Source: Bradyrhizobium sp. Tv2a-2 (GTDB lineage: Bacteria; Pseudomonadota; Alphaproteobacteria; Rhizobiales; Xanthobacteraceae). From it: a DNA stretch of 64,000 nt. Positions 1 to 8,236 of the stretch are shown here, piece after piece; positions within the stretch are counted from its first letter, which is position 1; the number at the start of each line of letters is the position of its first letter. The stretch is from the NCBI RefSeq assembly GCF_000472425.1, contig NZ_AXAI01000006.1:186001-250000 (forward strand). Reading direction: 5' to 3'. Below the pieces are notes generated by a model. The model saw only the letters and a program-made list of their open reading frames with translations. It made no database searches and was not told the DNA's origin. Made by a program: the position numbers and the translations under genes.

Positions 1-473
1 CCTTCTTCCCCGGCCTCTACAAGGATCCGAATGTCGGCGGCGACAAGATCGGCTTCTTTGTCAATCCGGCCGGTCCCAAGGCGCACTTCACCCAGCTCGG
101 CGGGCAGGGCATCTCTGTTGTCGCGACCTCCGACCGCAAGGACGACGCGCTCGCTTATATCAAATGGTTCGCGCAGCCCGCCGTGCAGCAGAAGTGGTGG
201 CAGCTCGGTGGTTACTCCGCGCTCAAGGCAGTGGTCGATGCGCCGGACTTCCCGAAGAGCGCGCCGTTTGCTCCGCAATTCCTGGAGTCGATGGCGATCG
301 TGAAGGACTTCTGGGCTGAGCCCTCCTACGCGCAGTTGCTGCTCGACATGCAGAAGCGGGTGCATGACTATGTCGTGGCCGACAAGGGCACGTCGCAGCA
401 GGCGCTCGATTTGCTGGTCAAGGACTGGACCAAGGTCTTTGGCGAGCAGGGCAAGACGGTGGCGTCGGAATGA
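1..473 (+). CDS. ABC transporter solute-binding protein, C-terminal part (5' end outside window)
   Basis: The open frame is already running at base 3 and stops at 471-473, so only the last ~157 residues are visible. They read like the C-terminal lobe of a CUT1 (family 1) sugar or polyol binding protein: a GGDKIGFFVNPAGPK stretch, then DDALAYIKWFAQP followed by a WW pair, and a closing helical segment. Two permease genes and two MalK-like ATPases follow in the same direction, so this is the periplasmic receptor of that importer. The signal peptide and ligand pocket lie outside the window. The substrate is not readable from sequence; the dihydroxyacetone kinase genes downstream suggest a triose, glycerol or a polyol oxidised to dihydroxyacetone (inference). 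Confidence 0.85.
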   Translation, partial: FFPGLYKDPNVGGDKIGFFVNPAGPKAHFTQLGGQGISVVATSDRKDDALAYIKWFAQPAVQQKWWQLGGYSALKAVVDAPDFPKSAPFAPQFLESMAIVKDFWAEPSYAQLLLDMQKRVHDYVVADKGTSQQALDLLVKDWTKVFGEQGKTVASE

Positions 474-554
474 CGTCGGCCTGATCGCAAATGTAAATGG
501 GTTTCCCCGGGGCCTTCGATCCGGGGAAGCTCGATCAGCCCTTCCAAGTGCAAG

Positions 555-1517
555 ATGACCACGATCATTCATCCTGACCACGCCTCGGTGACCCACGCTC
601 CGCCAGCGAAATCCGGCTCCGCCTGGCGGGGGCGGGGGTTGTCCGACCGCTCGATCGCCTGGCTGTTCGTAGGCCCCACGATCGCCCTTCTGCTCGCGAT
701 CAACATCTTTCCGCTGATCTGGATGATCCGGCTCTCGTTTACGAGCCTCAACCTCAGCATGTCCTACCTGCCGCTGCGGTTCGTCGGTCTCGACAATTTC
801 CGGGACATCCTCACCGACGAGGACGTCTGGGCCCGCCTGCAGACCACCGCGCGCTTCGTCATTTGCTCGGTCGCGCTGCAGGTGATCGTCGGCTTTGGCC
901 TTGCGCTGCTCATCAACCGGCGCTTCCGCGGTCACAGCTTCTGGACCACCATCATCCTTCTCCCGATGATGCTTTCGCCCGCGGTGGTTGGCAATTTCTG
1001 GACGCTTCTATTCCAGCCGCAGATCGGCCCGTTCAACTATCTCGTCAGCCTCTTCACCGGCGTGCCGCCAAGCTCGTTCTCCATGACCGGCGAGGTGGCG
1101 CTAGCGCCCTGGACCATCGTGCTGGTCGATACCTGGATGTGGGCGCCTTACGTGATGCTGATCTGTCTCGCGGGGCTACGCTCGATCCCGGACTACATCT
1201 ATGAGGCGGCCGAGGTCGACCGCGCTTCGCCCTGGCGGCAGTTCTGGTCGATCACGCTGCCGATGACGGTGCCGTTCCTGATGCTCGCGGTGCTGTTCCG
1301 CGCCATCGAGAACTTCAAGATGTTCGACATGGTCAACCTCCTGACCTCGGGCGGTCCGGGCTCGACCACCGAGCTGGTCTCGATCACCTTGAAGCGCGCC
1401 GCGTTCGAGAAATGGCGCACCGGCTATTCATCCGCGCTCGCCATCATCCTGTTCGTGACGGTGTTCGGCGCGGCCAACATCTATGTCAAGGCGCTCAACC
1501 GGGTGAAGCAACGATGA
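555..1517 (+). CDS. ABC transporter permease, MalF-like
   Basis: This 320-residue inner-membrane protein has about six predicted membrane segments, the first near residues 35-58 after a short polar N-terminus. The EAA loop that docks onto the ATPase is seen as EAAEVDRASPWRQF near residue 216, followed by ITLPMTVPF. Length and motif are typical of the first permease of carbohydrate (CUT1) importers. It lies 81 nt downstream of the binding protein gene and shares an ATGA overlap with the second permease, so the two subunits are probably made in step. Confidence 0.93.
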   Translation: MTTIIHPDHASVTHAPPAKSGSAWRGRGLSDRSIAWLFVGPTIALLLAINIFPLIWMIRLSFTSLNLSMSYLPLRFVGLDNFRDILTDEDVWARLQTTARFVICSVALQVIVGFGLALLINRRFRGHSFWTTIILLPMMLSPAVVGNFWTLLFQPQIGPFNYLVSLFTGVPPSSFSMTGEVALAPWTIVLVDTWMWAPYVMLICLAGLRSIPDYIYEAAEVDRASPWRQFWSITLPMTVPFLMLAVLFRAIENFKMFDMVNLLTSGGPGSTTELVSITLKRAAFEKWRTGYSSALAIILFVTVFGAANIYVKALNRVKQR

Positions 1518-2473
1518 CTGCGCTTCGCACATCAACCGCACATTCCATTGTCGAGGCCACGCCGCGGGCCAAGGCCGTCGCCGGCACGCTGGTCATCCTT
1601 TATGCCGTGATCTCGATCCTGCCGCTGCTCTGGATCGGCGCGACCGCGTTCAAGTCGCAGAGCGATGCGATCGCCTATCCGCCGAAGGTGTTGTTCCAGC
1701 CGACGCTGGAAGGCTATGTGAATCTCTTCACTGTGCGCACGCGGCAGACGCCGGACTTCATTGCCAAGCTGCCGCCGGCGACCACCTGGTACGACAGACT
1801 GGTGCGCCAGCATGACATGGTGATTGCGGGACCCTCGAAAGTCGTGCCGCGGTTCGTCAACTCCCTGATCATCGGCTTTGGCTCGACCTTCCTCGCGGTC
1901 TTTCTCGGCACGCTCGCGGCCTACGCCTTCTCGCGCTTCAGGATTCCGCTCGCCGATGATCTGCTGTTCTTCATCCTGTCGACCCGGATGATGCCGCCGG
2001 TCGCGGTCGCGATTCCGATCTACCTGATGTACCGGCAGCTCAATCTGACCGACACCAAGCTCGGCATGATCCTGCTCTATACGGCGGTGAACGTCTCACT
2101 CGCGGTGTGGCTGTTGAAAGGCTTCATCGACGAGATCCCGCGCGAATACGAAGAGGCCGCGTTGGTCGACGGCTACACGCGGCTGCAGGCGCTGCGCAAG
2201 GTGGTGCTGCCGCAGGCGGTGACGGGCATTGCTGCGACCGCGATCTTCTGCCTGATCTTTTCCTGGAACGAATATGCCTTTGCCGTGCTGCTCACCAGCG
2301 GCGAGGCGCAGACCATGCCGCCGTTCATTCCCTTCATCATCGGCGAGGGTGGCCAGGACTGGCCGGCGGTCGCGGCTGCGACGACGCTGTTCGTCGTGCC
2401 GATCGTGCTGTTCACCATTCTCCTGCGCAAGCACCTGTTGCGCGGTATCACCTTTGGAGCGGTGCGGAAATGA
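1514..2473 (+). CDS. ABC transporter permease, MalG-like
   Basis: The second permease has 319 residues. The start is placed at ATG 1514, which overlaps the stop of the preceding gene (ATGA); a longer upstream reading would run inside that gene. Membrane segments are evident near residues 25-45, 115-135, 145-165 and at the C-terminus. The EAA loop reads EEAALVDGYTRLQALRKVVLP, and the LLRKHLLRGITFGAVRK end is typical of MalG-type subunits. A rather long periplasmic loop (about residues 50-110) precedes the second membrane segment. It should form the translocation channel with the upstream permease. Confidence 0.93.
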   Translation: MTALRTSTAHSIVEATPRAKAVAGTLVILYAVISILPLLWIGATAFKSQSDAIAYPPKVLFQPTLEGYVNLFTVRTRQTPDFIAKLPPATTWYDRLVRQHDMVIAGPSKVVPRFVNSLIIGFGSTFLAVFLGTLAAYAFSRFRIPLADDLLFFILSTRMMPPVAVAIPIYLMYRQLNLTDTKLGMILLYTAVNVSLAVWLLKGFIDEIPREYEEAALVDGYTRLQALRKVVLPQAVTGIAATAIFCLIFSWNEYAFAVLLTSGEAQTMPPFIPFIIGEGGQDWPAVAAATTLFVVPIVLFTILLRKHLLRGITFGAVRK

Positions 2474-2670
2474 GAACCGTTGCAATCGGCAAAAGCGGAT
2501 TGGCGCGTTGGTTCCGGCGCGGTCCCTGGGAGACGGTCGCCATGGCCCTGATCGCTGGCGGCATGGTCATGCTGGTGCAGCCCTGGTCGCTGGATCTCTA
2601 CAGCTATTCTTTCGTGACGATCCTGGCCGGCACGCTCGGCTTTGTCGTCGTCAGCCATTTTCCGGAGTAG
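2470..2670 (+). CDS. Small two-helix membrane protein of the ABC importer operon
   Basis: This 66-residue protein overlaps the upstream permease stop by 4 nt (ATGA) and ends 4 nt before the first ATPase gene, so it is an integral operon member. After a basic N-terminus (SGLARWFRRGPWE) it has two hydrophobic segments, about residues 22-38 and 44-62. Rhizobial glycerol importers carry a small membrane gene of unknown role (glpU) in a comparable operon; whether this is a homologue cannot be decided here. I do not recognise a domain. Confidence 0.7.
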   Translation: MRTVAIGKSGLARWFRRGPWETVAMALIAGGMVMLVQPWSLDLYSYSFVTILAGTLGFVVVSHFPE

Positions 2671-2674
2671 GGCG

Positions 2675-3772
2675 ATGGCCGAGATCCGCGTCGAGAATTT
2701 ACGCAAATCCTTCGATCAGTTCACTGCCGTGCAGGGCTCGAACTTCACGATTCCCGATGGCTCGTTCTTCGCCATGCTCGGTCCCTCCGGCTGTGGCAAG
2801 ACCACGACGCTGCGAATGATCGCTGGGCTTGAGCTGCCGACCGACGGGCGCGTGCTGCTCGATGGCGAGGACGTTACGTTCCGCCGCGCTGCCGCCCGCG
2901 ACATCGCCTTCGTATTCCAGCTGTTCGCGCTCTATCCACATATGAACGTGGCTGAGAACATCAGCTTTCCCCTGAAATGCGCCGGCATGAGACGCTCCGA
3001 AATCCGGGCGCGGGTCGCAGAGACTGCGCGGCTGCTGCGCATCGAGCATCTGTTGTCCAGCAAGACCTCAAAACTGTCCGGCGGCGACCGGCAGCGGGTG
3101 GCGCTCGGCCGCGCCATGGTGCGGCGGCCCAAGGCGTTCCTGATGGACGAGCCGCTGGGCGCGCTCGATGCCGAGTTCCGCCACCTGATGTGCAGCGAAC
3201 TGCGCGACCTGCACGACCGCATTCATGCCACCACGATTTATGTCACCCACGACCAGCTCGAGGCGATGTCGATGGCCGACACGATTGCGGTGATGAACGG
3301 CGGCCGTGTCGAGCAGATCGGCGCGCCGCAGGAAATCTACGATCGGCCGGCGAGCCTGTTCGTCGCCGACTTCATCGGCTCGCCACCGATGAATTTCCTG
3401 AAATTTGAAGGAGGTCTCAGGCCCGGCGATCAGACGGTCAATTTCCACGACACCAGCATTGCGGTTCCCGAGATACGCGAGGCGCGCGCTGCCGGTCCGT
3501 TGGTGCTCGGCGTGCGACCGGAGCACATCCGCTTCTCTGACAGCGCGCCGGTCAAGGGCCGCGTGTTCGGTGCGGAATATCTCGGGACCACCCAGATCGT
3601 CACGGTCGATACACCTTACGGCCGCGTGGCGGCGCGGCTGCCTTCGAGTCTGCATGTCGGGGTCGGCGAAGCGATCGGTCTCAACTTCCGTGCCGAGCGC
3701 CTGGCGCTGTTCGACGCCACAAGCGGCTCGGCGATCCGCACCGCGAATTCTGGAGGTGCCGGCCATGGCTGA
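2675..3772 (+). CDS. ABC transporter ATP-binding protein, MalK-like (first copy)
   Basis: This 365-residue importer ATPase starts at ATG 2675, 4 nt after the preceding stop. Walker A is GPSGCGKT at residues 36-43; the Q-loop region reads VFQLFALYPHM, the signature LSGGDRQRVALGRA, Walker B FLMDEPLGALDAE, and the switch VTHDQLEA. A C-terminal TOBE-like domain (about residues 240-360) matches MalK/UgpC-type regulatory ends. It overlaps the second ATPase gene by 8 nt. Two different ATPases in one importer operon, as in rhizobial glpS/glpT, suggests a heterodimeric motor. Confidence 0.93.
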   Translation: MAEIRVENLRKSFDQFTAVQGSNFTIPDGSFFAMLGPSGCGKTTTLRMIAGLELPTDGRVLLDGEDVTFRRAAARDIAFVFQLFALYPHMNVAENISFPLKCAGMRRSEIRARVAETARLLRIEHLLSSKTSKLSGGDRQRVALGRAMVRRPKAFLMDEPLGALDAEFRHLMCSELRDLHDRIHATTIYVTHDQLEAMSMADTIAVMNGGRVEQIGAPQEIYDRPASLFVADFIGSPPMNFLKFEGGLRPGDQTVNFHDTSIAVPEIREARAAGPLVLGVRPEHIRFSDSAPVKGRVFGAEYLGTTQIVTVDTPYGRVAARLPSSLHVGVGEAIGLNFRAERLALFDATSGSAIRTANSGGAGHG

Positions 3773-4799
3773 CGTCAGCCTGCGCAACATCGGCAAGCGC
3801 TTTGGCACGACCGAGGCCGTGTGCGACCTGTCGTTCACGGTGAACGACGGCGAGTTCGTCGTGCTGCTGGGGCCGAGCGGTGCCGGCAAGACCACGACCC
3901 TGCGCCTGATCACCGGGCTCGAGCAGCCGGATGCCGGCGCGATCCTGATCGATGGCCGCGACGTGACGCGCGATCCGCCCGGCGCGCGCGACATTGCCTT
4001 CGTGTTCCAGCAATACTCGCTCTATCCGCATCTGAGCGTGTACGACAATCTGGCCTTTCCGCTGCGCTCGCCCGCGCGCCGCGTGCCCGAGCCGCAGATC
4101 AAGAAGCGCGTCGAGCAGACGGCCGAACTCCTGCATATCGCGAGCAAGCTCAACAATCCGGCCACACGGCTCTCCGGCGGTGAGATGCAGCGCGTCGCGA
4201 TCGGTCGTGCACTGGTGCGCGATCCCGCGATCTATCTGATGGATGAGCCCTTGTCGTCGCTCGATGCCAAGCTGCGCGCCGAGCTTCGGTTGGAGTTGAA
4301 GCGGATCCAGATCGAGCTGGGGGCAACCATCCTTTATGTCACCCATGATCAGGTCGAGGCCATGACCATGGCCTCGCGGATTGGCGTCATCCGGGACGGC
4401 AAGCTGCTTCAGCTCGGCTCGCCGCGCGAGATCTATGAAAGTCCGGCCGACCGTTATGTGGCGTCCAGGCTCGGCACACCGCCGATCAACTTCCTGCCCG
4501 CGCGTCTCGTTCCGGACGTGGCGTTGCCTGTCGGTACGGAGACGATCGGCATCCGTACCGAACATCTCGAAATCGGCAAGCGTAATGGCGGCAACTTGAT
4601 CGGTCGGGTCCATCGCGTCGAGCATCTGGGCGAGCAGAATCACGTGCATCTCTCCTATAAGGGCGAGATGCTGGTCACATTGGCCGATCCGCACCAGACG
4701 CTCGATGCCGGCGAGGAGGTCGAGCTCCATCTCAACCACCCGCTTTGTTTCGATGCGGCAGGACGGCGGATCCCCGGGGCCGATGCAATGAGGTTTTGA
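3765..4799 (+). CDS. ABC transporter ATP-binding protein, MalK-like (second copy)
   Basis: The second importer ATPase has 344 residues, with its start at ATG 3765 behind a good Shine-Dalgarno (tggagg). Walker A is GPSGAGKT (residues 36-43), the Q-loop FQQYSLYPHL, the signature LSGGEMQRVAIGRA, Walker B YLMDEPLSSLDAK, and the switch VTHDQVEAMTM. It is paralogous to its neighbour but clearly diverged and has a shorter TOBE-type tail. It ends 4 nt before dhaL, linking uptake to phosphorylation of the product. Confidence 0.93.
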   Translation: MADVSLRNIGKRFGTTEAVCDLSFTVNDGEFVVLLGPSGAGKTTTLRLITGLEQPDAGAILIDGRDVTRDPPGARDIAFVFQQYSLYPHLSVYDNLAFPLRSPARRVPEPQIKKRVEQTAELLHIASKLNNPATRLSGGEMQRVAIGRALVRDPAIYLMDEPLSSLDAKLRAELRLELKRIQIELGATILYVTHDQVEAMTMASRIGVIRDGKLLQLGSPREIYESPADRYVASRLGTPPINFLPARLVPDVALPVGTETIGIRTEHLEIGKRNGGNLIGRVHRVEHLGEQNHVHLSYKGEMLVTLADPHQTLDAGEEVELHLNHPLCFDAAGRRIPGADAMRF

Positions 4800-4803
4800 T
4801 CTG

Positions 4804-5424
4804 ATGACGCTGCAACCCGACACCTTCAAGTCCCTGGTCAAGGTGGCCGCCGAGCAGGTGATCGCCAGCGCGCCGGAACTCACCGCGCTCGATCAGGCGA
4901 TCGGCGACGGCGATCACGGCACCAACATGAAACGGGGCTTCGAGGCCGTGCTGAGCAAGCTCGACACGATCGGCGCACAGCCGCTGGACGAAGCCTTTAA
5001 AACCATCGGAAAGACGCTGGTGATGACGGTGGGCGGCGCGTCGGGGCCGCTCTACGGCTCGTTCTTCCTTGCCGCCGGCGAGGCGCTCGCGGGGAAGAAG
5101 CTGCCGGAGGATCTGGCTGATGTCTTCGGCAGCGGCGTCAATGCCGTGAGCGCACGGGGTCGCTCGCACGCGGGTGAGAAGACCATGCTCGATGTGCTTG
5201 TTCCCGTGCTTGAGACCTTGAAGGCGGATGCCGGCCGCGAGGATCTGATCGAGCGGGTGCGGACCGCCGCCAGCGAAGCGGTGGCGCGCACCGCGCCGAT
5301 GCAGGCGACCAAGGGACGCGCCTCGTTCCTGGGCGCCCGCAGCGTCGGGCATGTCGATCCCGGCGCGAAATCGAGCTGCCTGCTGCTGCACGCTGTTTGC
5401 AGCACGCTGGAGGCGCGGCAATGA
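4804..5424 (+). CDS. dhaL: Dihydroxyacetone kinase, ADP-binding subunit DhaL
   Basis: This 206-residue protein has the DhaL signature residues: AIGDGDHGTNMKRGFEAV near residues 29-46 (the Asp residues coordinate Mg and nucleotide), GGASGPLYGSFF, GRSHAGEKTMLDVL, and GRASFLGARSVGHVDPGA near the end. In PTS-dependent enzymes DhaL keeps its ADP as a cofactor that DhaM rephosphorylates; ATP is not exchanged. The presence of dhaM immediately downstream (ATGA overlap) supports the PTS-dependent type over an ATP-dependent kinase. It works with DhaK encoded 2.8 kb downstream. Confidence 0.95.
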   Translation: MTLQPDTFKSLVKVAAEQVIASAPELTALDQAIGDGDHGTNMKRGFEAVLSKLDTIGAQPLDEAFKTIGKTLVMTVGGASGPLYGSFFLAAGEALAGKKLPEDLADVFGSGVNAVSARGRSHAGEKTMLDVLVPVLETLKADAGREDLIERVRTAASEAVARTAPMQATKGRASFLGARSVGHVDPGAKSSCLLLHAVCSTLEARQ

Positions 5425-5813
5425 GCGACACGGTCGGCATTGTGATCGTCTCCCACTCCAGGGACATCGCCAAGGGCACTGCCGACATGGTGCGGCAGAT
5501 GGTCGGCAGCGAAGTGAAGGTCGCATTCTGCGGCGGCGATCCCGACGGCGGGCTCGGCACCAATGTCCCGGGGATCATCGACGCCATCAACGACGCCTGG
5601 TCGACGAAGGGAGTTGCGATCCTGGTCGATCTCGGCGGCGCCGAGACCAACAGCGAGATGGCAGTGGAGATGCTGGAGCCGGAGCGGCGGAAGATGGTTG
5701 TCGTCTGCAACGCGCCCATCGTGGAGGGCGCGGTGATGGCTGCAACTGAGGCGGCCGGCGGCAGCTCGCTGGAGCAGGTGAGGGCGGTTGCCGAGGAACT
5801 GACTGCCGGCTGA
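5421..5813 (+). CDS. dhaM: Phosphotransferase DhaM, stand-alone EIIA-Man-type domain
   Basis: The protein has 130 residues. It starts VGIVIVSHSRDIAKG, with the phospho-accepting His at residue 12, followed by a small alpha/beta domain containing GGLGTNVPGI and VDLGGAETNSEMA. In E. coli DhaM is a fusion of this domain to HPr-like and enzyme I-like parts; here only the EIIA-type domain is present and the other two are the next genes. Its role is to pass phosphate from HPr to the ADP on DhaL. The start at 5421 overlaps the dhaL stop by 4 nt. Confidence 0.92.
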   Translation: MSDTVGIVIVSHSRDIAKGTADMVRQMVGSEVKVAFCGGDPDGGLGTNVPGIIDAINDAWSTKGVAILVDLGGAETNSEMAVEMLEPERRKMVVVCNAPIVEGAVMAATEAAGGSSLEQVRAVAEELTAG

Positions 5814-5837
5814 TAAGGCCGGAGAGGATAGCGAAGA

Positions 5838-6155
5838 TTGGATATGGATATGCTCGAGACGTCCGCAGATGGCCCATTCGTCACTGGCAAGGTGAGGCTG
5901 GTGCATGCCGTCGGCATGCACGCCCGCCCGGCGGTGAAACTGACCAAGCTTGCCAAGCGTTTCCAGGCCCAGATATCTGTCCGCGCCTCCGAGGCGGCCG
6001 ATTGGATCAATGCCAAGAGCGTCGCCAAGGTGATGGCGCTGCGCGCCCCGCGCGATTCCATCATCGAGATCAAGGCGCATGGCGACGACGCCGAGGCCGC
6101 GGTCGCCGCGCTGATCGACCTCGTCGCCACCGATTTTCCGGATGCGGGTTCGTGA
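5838..6155 (+). CDS. HPr-family phosphocarrier protein
   Basis: This 105-residue HPr-type protein carries the active-site motif GMHARPA with the phospho-His at residue 28, and a Ser-containing INAKSVAKVM segment at the position of the regulatory site of HPr. The N-terminal extension of about 15 residues relative to classical HPr might be shortened if a later ATG (5844 or 5850) is used. It lies between dhaM and the enzyme I gene, so it is most likely dedicated to the dihydroxyacetone relay and not to a sugar-import PTS (inference from context). Confidence 0.93.
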   Translation: MDMDMLETSADGPFVTGKVRLVHAVGMHARPAVKLTKLAKRFQAQISVRASEAADWINAKSVAKVMALRAPRDSIIEIKAHGDDAEAAVAALIDLVATDFPDAGS

Positions 6156-6157
6156 CC

Positions 6158-7774
6158 ATGCGCGCGGATGTGGCAGGGCTCAGCTTTCGCGGCAGGACCG
6201 CCTCGATTGGTTTTGCGCGTGGGCCCTTCGTCCGCATCAGTGCTAGCCAGAACAGCGTGCGCGTTGCCGGCGAGCCGGAAGACGAGGTTCTGGCGCTTCG
6301 CGAGGCGATCGAATCTGCGAGCGAACAGATCGCCGAGCTTGCGGCTGCCGCAGGTGGCGAGGCGGCGCAGATTCTGGAATTCCAGGTCGCGCTGCTGGAG
6401 GACGAGGACTTTATCGATCCGATCTTCGCCACTATCGGCGAGGGGGCTGCTGCCGACAAAGCGTGGGCGTCGGCGCTCGACGAACAGATTGCGGACTACA
6501 ATGCAGCCTCCGACGAGTATCTGCAGGCGCGCTCGGCCGATCTTGCCGATTTGCGCGACCGCGTGCTCCGCATCCTCCGTGGCGGCGAGAAGCACGCGCC
6601 GAAGATTGCTGGCGGAGCCGTGGTCTGCGCCGAGGATCTGCCGCCGTCGCGCTTTCTGGAGATCGACTGGTCTCCCGGCGGCGGACTTGCGCTGCTTCGT
6701 GGCAGCCCGACCAGCCATGTTGCGATGCTGGCCCGCGCCCGCGGAATTCCCATGGTGGTGCAGCTCGGCGCGCTGCCGGATGCGGCAACCGCGCTGCTTG
6801 ACGGCGAGAGTGCCACGCTCGAGCTCGATCCGGGCGCAGAGCAGATCACGCTGTTCGAGCGGCGACGCGAGGCACATCGCAAGAGCAGGGCCTCCGCGCG
6901 TGCGATCCTGCGGCGGCCGGCAGCGACCTGGCGCGGCGAGCGGATAAGGCTCCTGATCAACATCCAGCGAGTCGAGGACCTCGATCACGCGGATGCCCAA
7001 TATGCCGACGGCATCGGCCTGATGCGGACGGAGTTCTTGTTGTCGGCGCCCGGCGGCATGCCCGACGAGGAAACCCAGTATCGGGCCTATGACGAGGTGC
7101 TGCGCTGGGCCGACAAGAAGCCGGTGACGATTCGCACCTTCGACGCCGGCGGCGACAAGCCGGTCGCTGGATTTACACCCGAAGGCGAGGCCAACCCGTT
7201 CCTGGGTTTGCGGGGTTTGCGGCTGTGTCTCGCCCGGCCTGATCTGTTCAAAGTGCAGTTGCGCGCTCTGGCGCGGGCGGCAGTGCGTGGAAATCTCAAG
7301 GTGATGTTTCCGATGGTCACCGTGCCGGCGGAGTTGGAGGCGGCGCGCGCGCTGTTTGCGGAAGCGGTCGCGGACTTGCAGGCGCAGGGTATTGCCACGA
7401 TGCTGCCGGAGCTTGGAATCATGGTCGAGGTGCCGGCGGCTGCCATGGCGATCGGCGATTTCAAGGCCTCGTTCTTTTCCATCGGCTCGAACGATCTGGC
7501 GCAATATGTCCTTGCCTGCGACCGCTCCAACGGAGCCCTCGGCACCTTGATGGATCCATTGCATCCGGCCGTCCTGGAACTGATTGTTCGTACAGCCGAG
7601 CACGGCAGGCGCTCGGGCGCTCCCGTCAGCCTGTGCGGCGACATGGCAAGCGAGCCGCGCTGCGTGCCGCAGCTATTATATTGCGGGTTGCGCGAGCTAT
7701 CGGTGAATGCGCCTTCGCTGGCGCAGATCAAGCAGACCATCGACCGGTTGAGCCGTGGAGGAAGCGGTGGCTGA
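6158..7774 (+). CDS. ptsI: PTS enzyme I (phosphoenolpyruvate-protein phosphotransferase)
   Basis: This 538-residue enzyme I takes phosphate from PEP and gives it to HPr. The phospho-His lies in RGSPTSHVAMLARARGIP at residue 187, close to His189 of the E. coli enzyme. The PEP-binding barrel has GIGLMRTEFLL, FPMVTVPAE, the SIGSNDLAQY motif and a catalytic Cys in VSLCGDMASEP. There is no N-terminal GAF domain, so this is not the nitrogen-PTS enzyme usual in alphaproteobacteria. ATG 6158 is chosen; an in-frame GTG at 6152 overlapping the HPr stop is an alternative. It is slightly shorter than the usual ~575 residues. Confidence 0.94.
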   Translation: MRADVAGLSFRGRTASIGFARGPFVRISASQNSVRVAGEPEDEVLALREAIESASEQIAELAAAAGGEAAQILEFQVALLEDEDFIDPIFATIGEGAAADKAWASALDEQIADYNAASDEYLQARSADLADLRDRVLRILRGGEKHAPKIAGGAVVCAEDLPPSRFLEIDWSPGGGLALLRGSPTSHVAMLARARGIPMVVQLGALPDAATALLDGESATLELDPGAEQITLFERRREAHRKSRASARAILRRPAATWRGERIRLLINIQRVEDLDHADAQYADGIGLMRTEFLLSAPGGMPDEETQYRAYDEVLRWADKKPVTIRTFDAGGDKPVAGFTPEGEANPFLGLRGLRLCLARPDLFKVQLRALARAAVRGNLKVMFPMVTVPAELEAARALFAEAVADLQAQGIATMLPELGIMVEVPAAAMAIGDFKASFFSIGSNDLAQYVLACDRSNGALGTLMDPLHPAVLELIVRTAEHGRRSGAPVSLCGDMASEPRCVPQLLYCGLRELSVNAPSLAQIKQTIDRLSRGGSGG

Positions 7775-7775
7775 C

Positions 7776-8192
7776 ATGGCGGTCGATGCAGACGGCGATG
7801 CTGGCGCGGTTGCGGCCTACAAGCGCATCTTCAAGGACGTGCTGGACAGCCGGCCCTCCGGCATGCGCATCCGACTTGCGCATGCCATGGGCAAGAACCG
7901 CAGCTTTGTTAGCCAGATTTCCAATCCGGCCTATCCGGTGCCGATTCCGGTGCAGCACCTCGCCACCATTTTCGACGTCTGCCATTTTCCGCCGCAGGCC
8001 AGGGCGCAGTTCCTGCGCGCCTACGCGCGCGCCCATCCGCGGCGCATCGGGCGGCTGAGCCAGGGCTCGCATGAGCGAATGCTGACGCTGCATCTGCCTG
8101 ATCTCGGCAGCGCCAAGAAGAATGCGCAGCTCGATACGCTGTTGCAGGAGTTTAGCAGACGATTGATCGCGATCATGCAAGACGAAAAATAG
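7776..8192 (+). CDS. Small HTH-like protein in the dha operon
   Basis: This 138-residue protein starts 1 nt after the enzyme I stop; a GTG at 7755 would add seven residues. Residues 29-60 (GMRIRLAHAMGKNRSFVSQI) look like a Cro/C1-type helix-turn-helix: helix, turn, then a NRSFVSQISN recognition-like helix. A C-terminal helix is rich in Leu and Lys. I do not recognise a named family. Its place inside a complete dihydroxyacetone PTS operon suggests an operon regulator, but DNA binding is inferred only from the helix pattern. Confidence 0.75.
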   Translation: MAVDADGDAGAVAAYKRIFKDVLDSRPSGMRIRLAHAMGKNRSFVSQISNPAYPVPIPVQHLATIFDVCHFPPQARAQFLRAYARAHPRRIGRLSQGSHERMLTLHLPDLGSAKKNAQLDTLLQEFSRRLIAIMQDEK

Positions 8193-8236
8193 CTCCGAAA
8201 AGGAGCACCAGAAGATACAGAATTTGGGAGGGACGC

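Noticed and set aside
3068-7603. Long minus-strand open frames opposite the ABC and dha genes
   Set aside because: Antisense shadows typical of high-GC DNA; real genes on the plus strand have clear domains.
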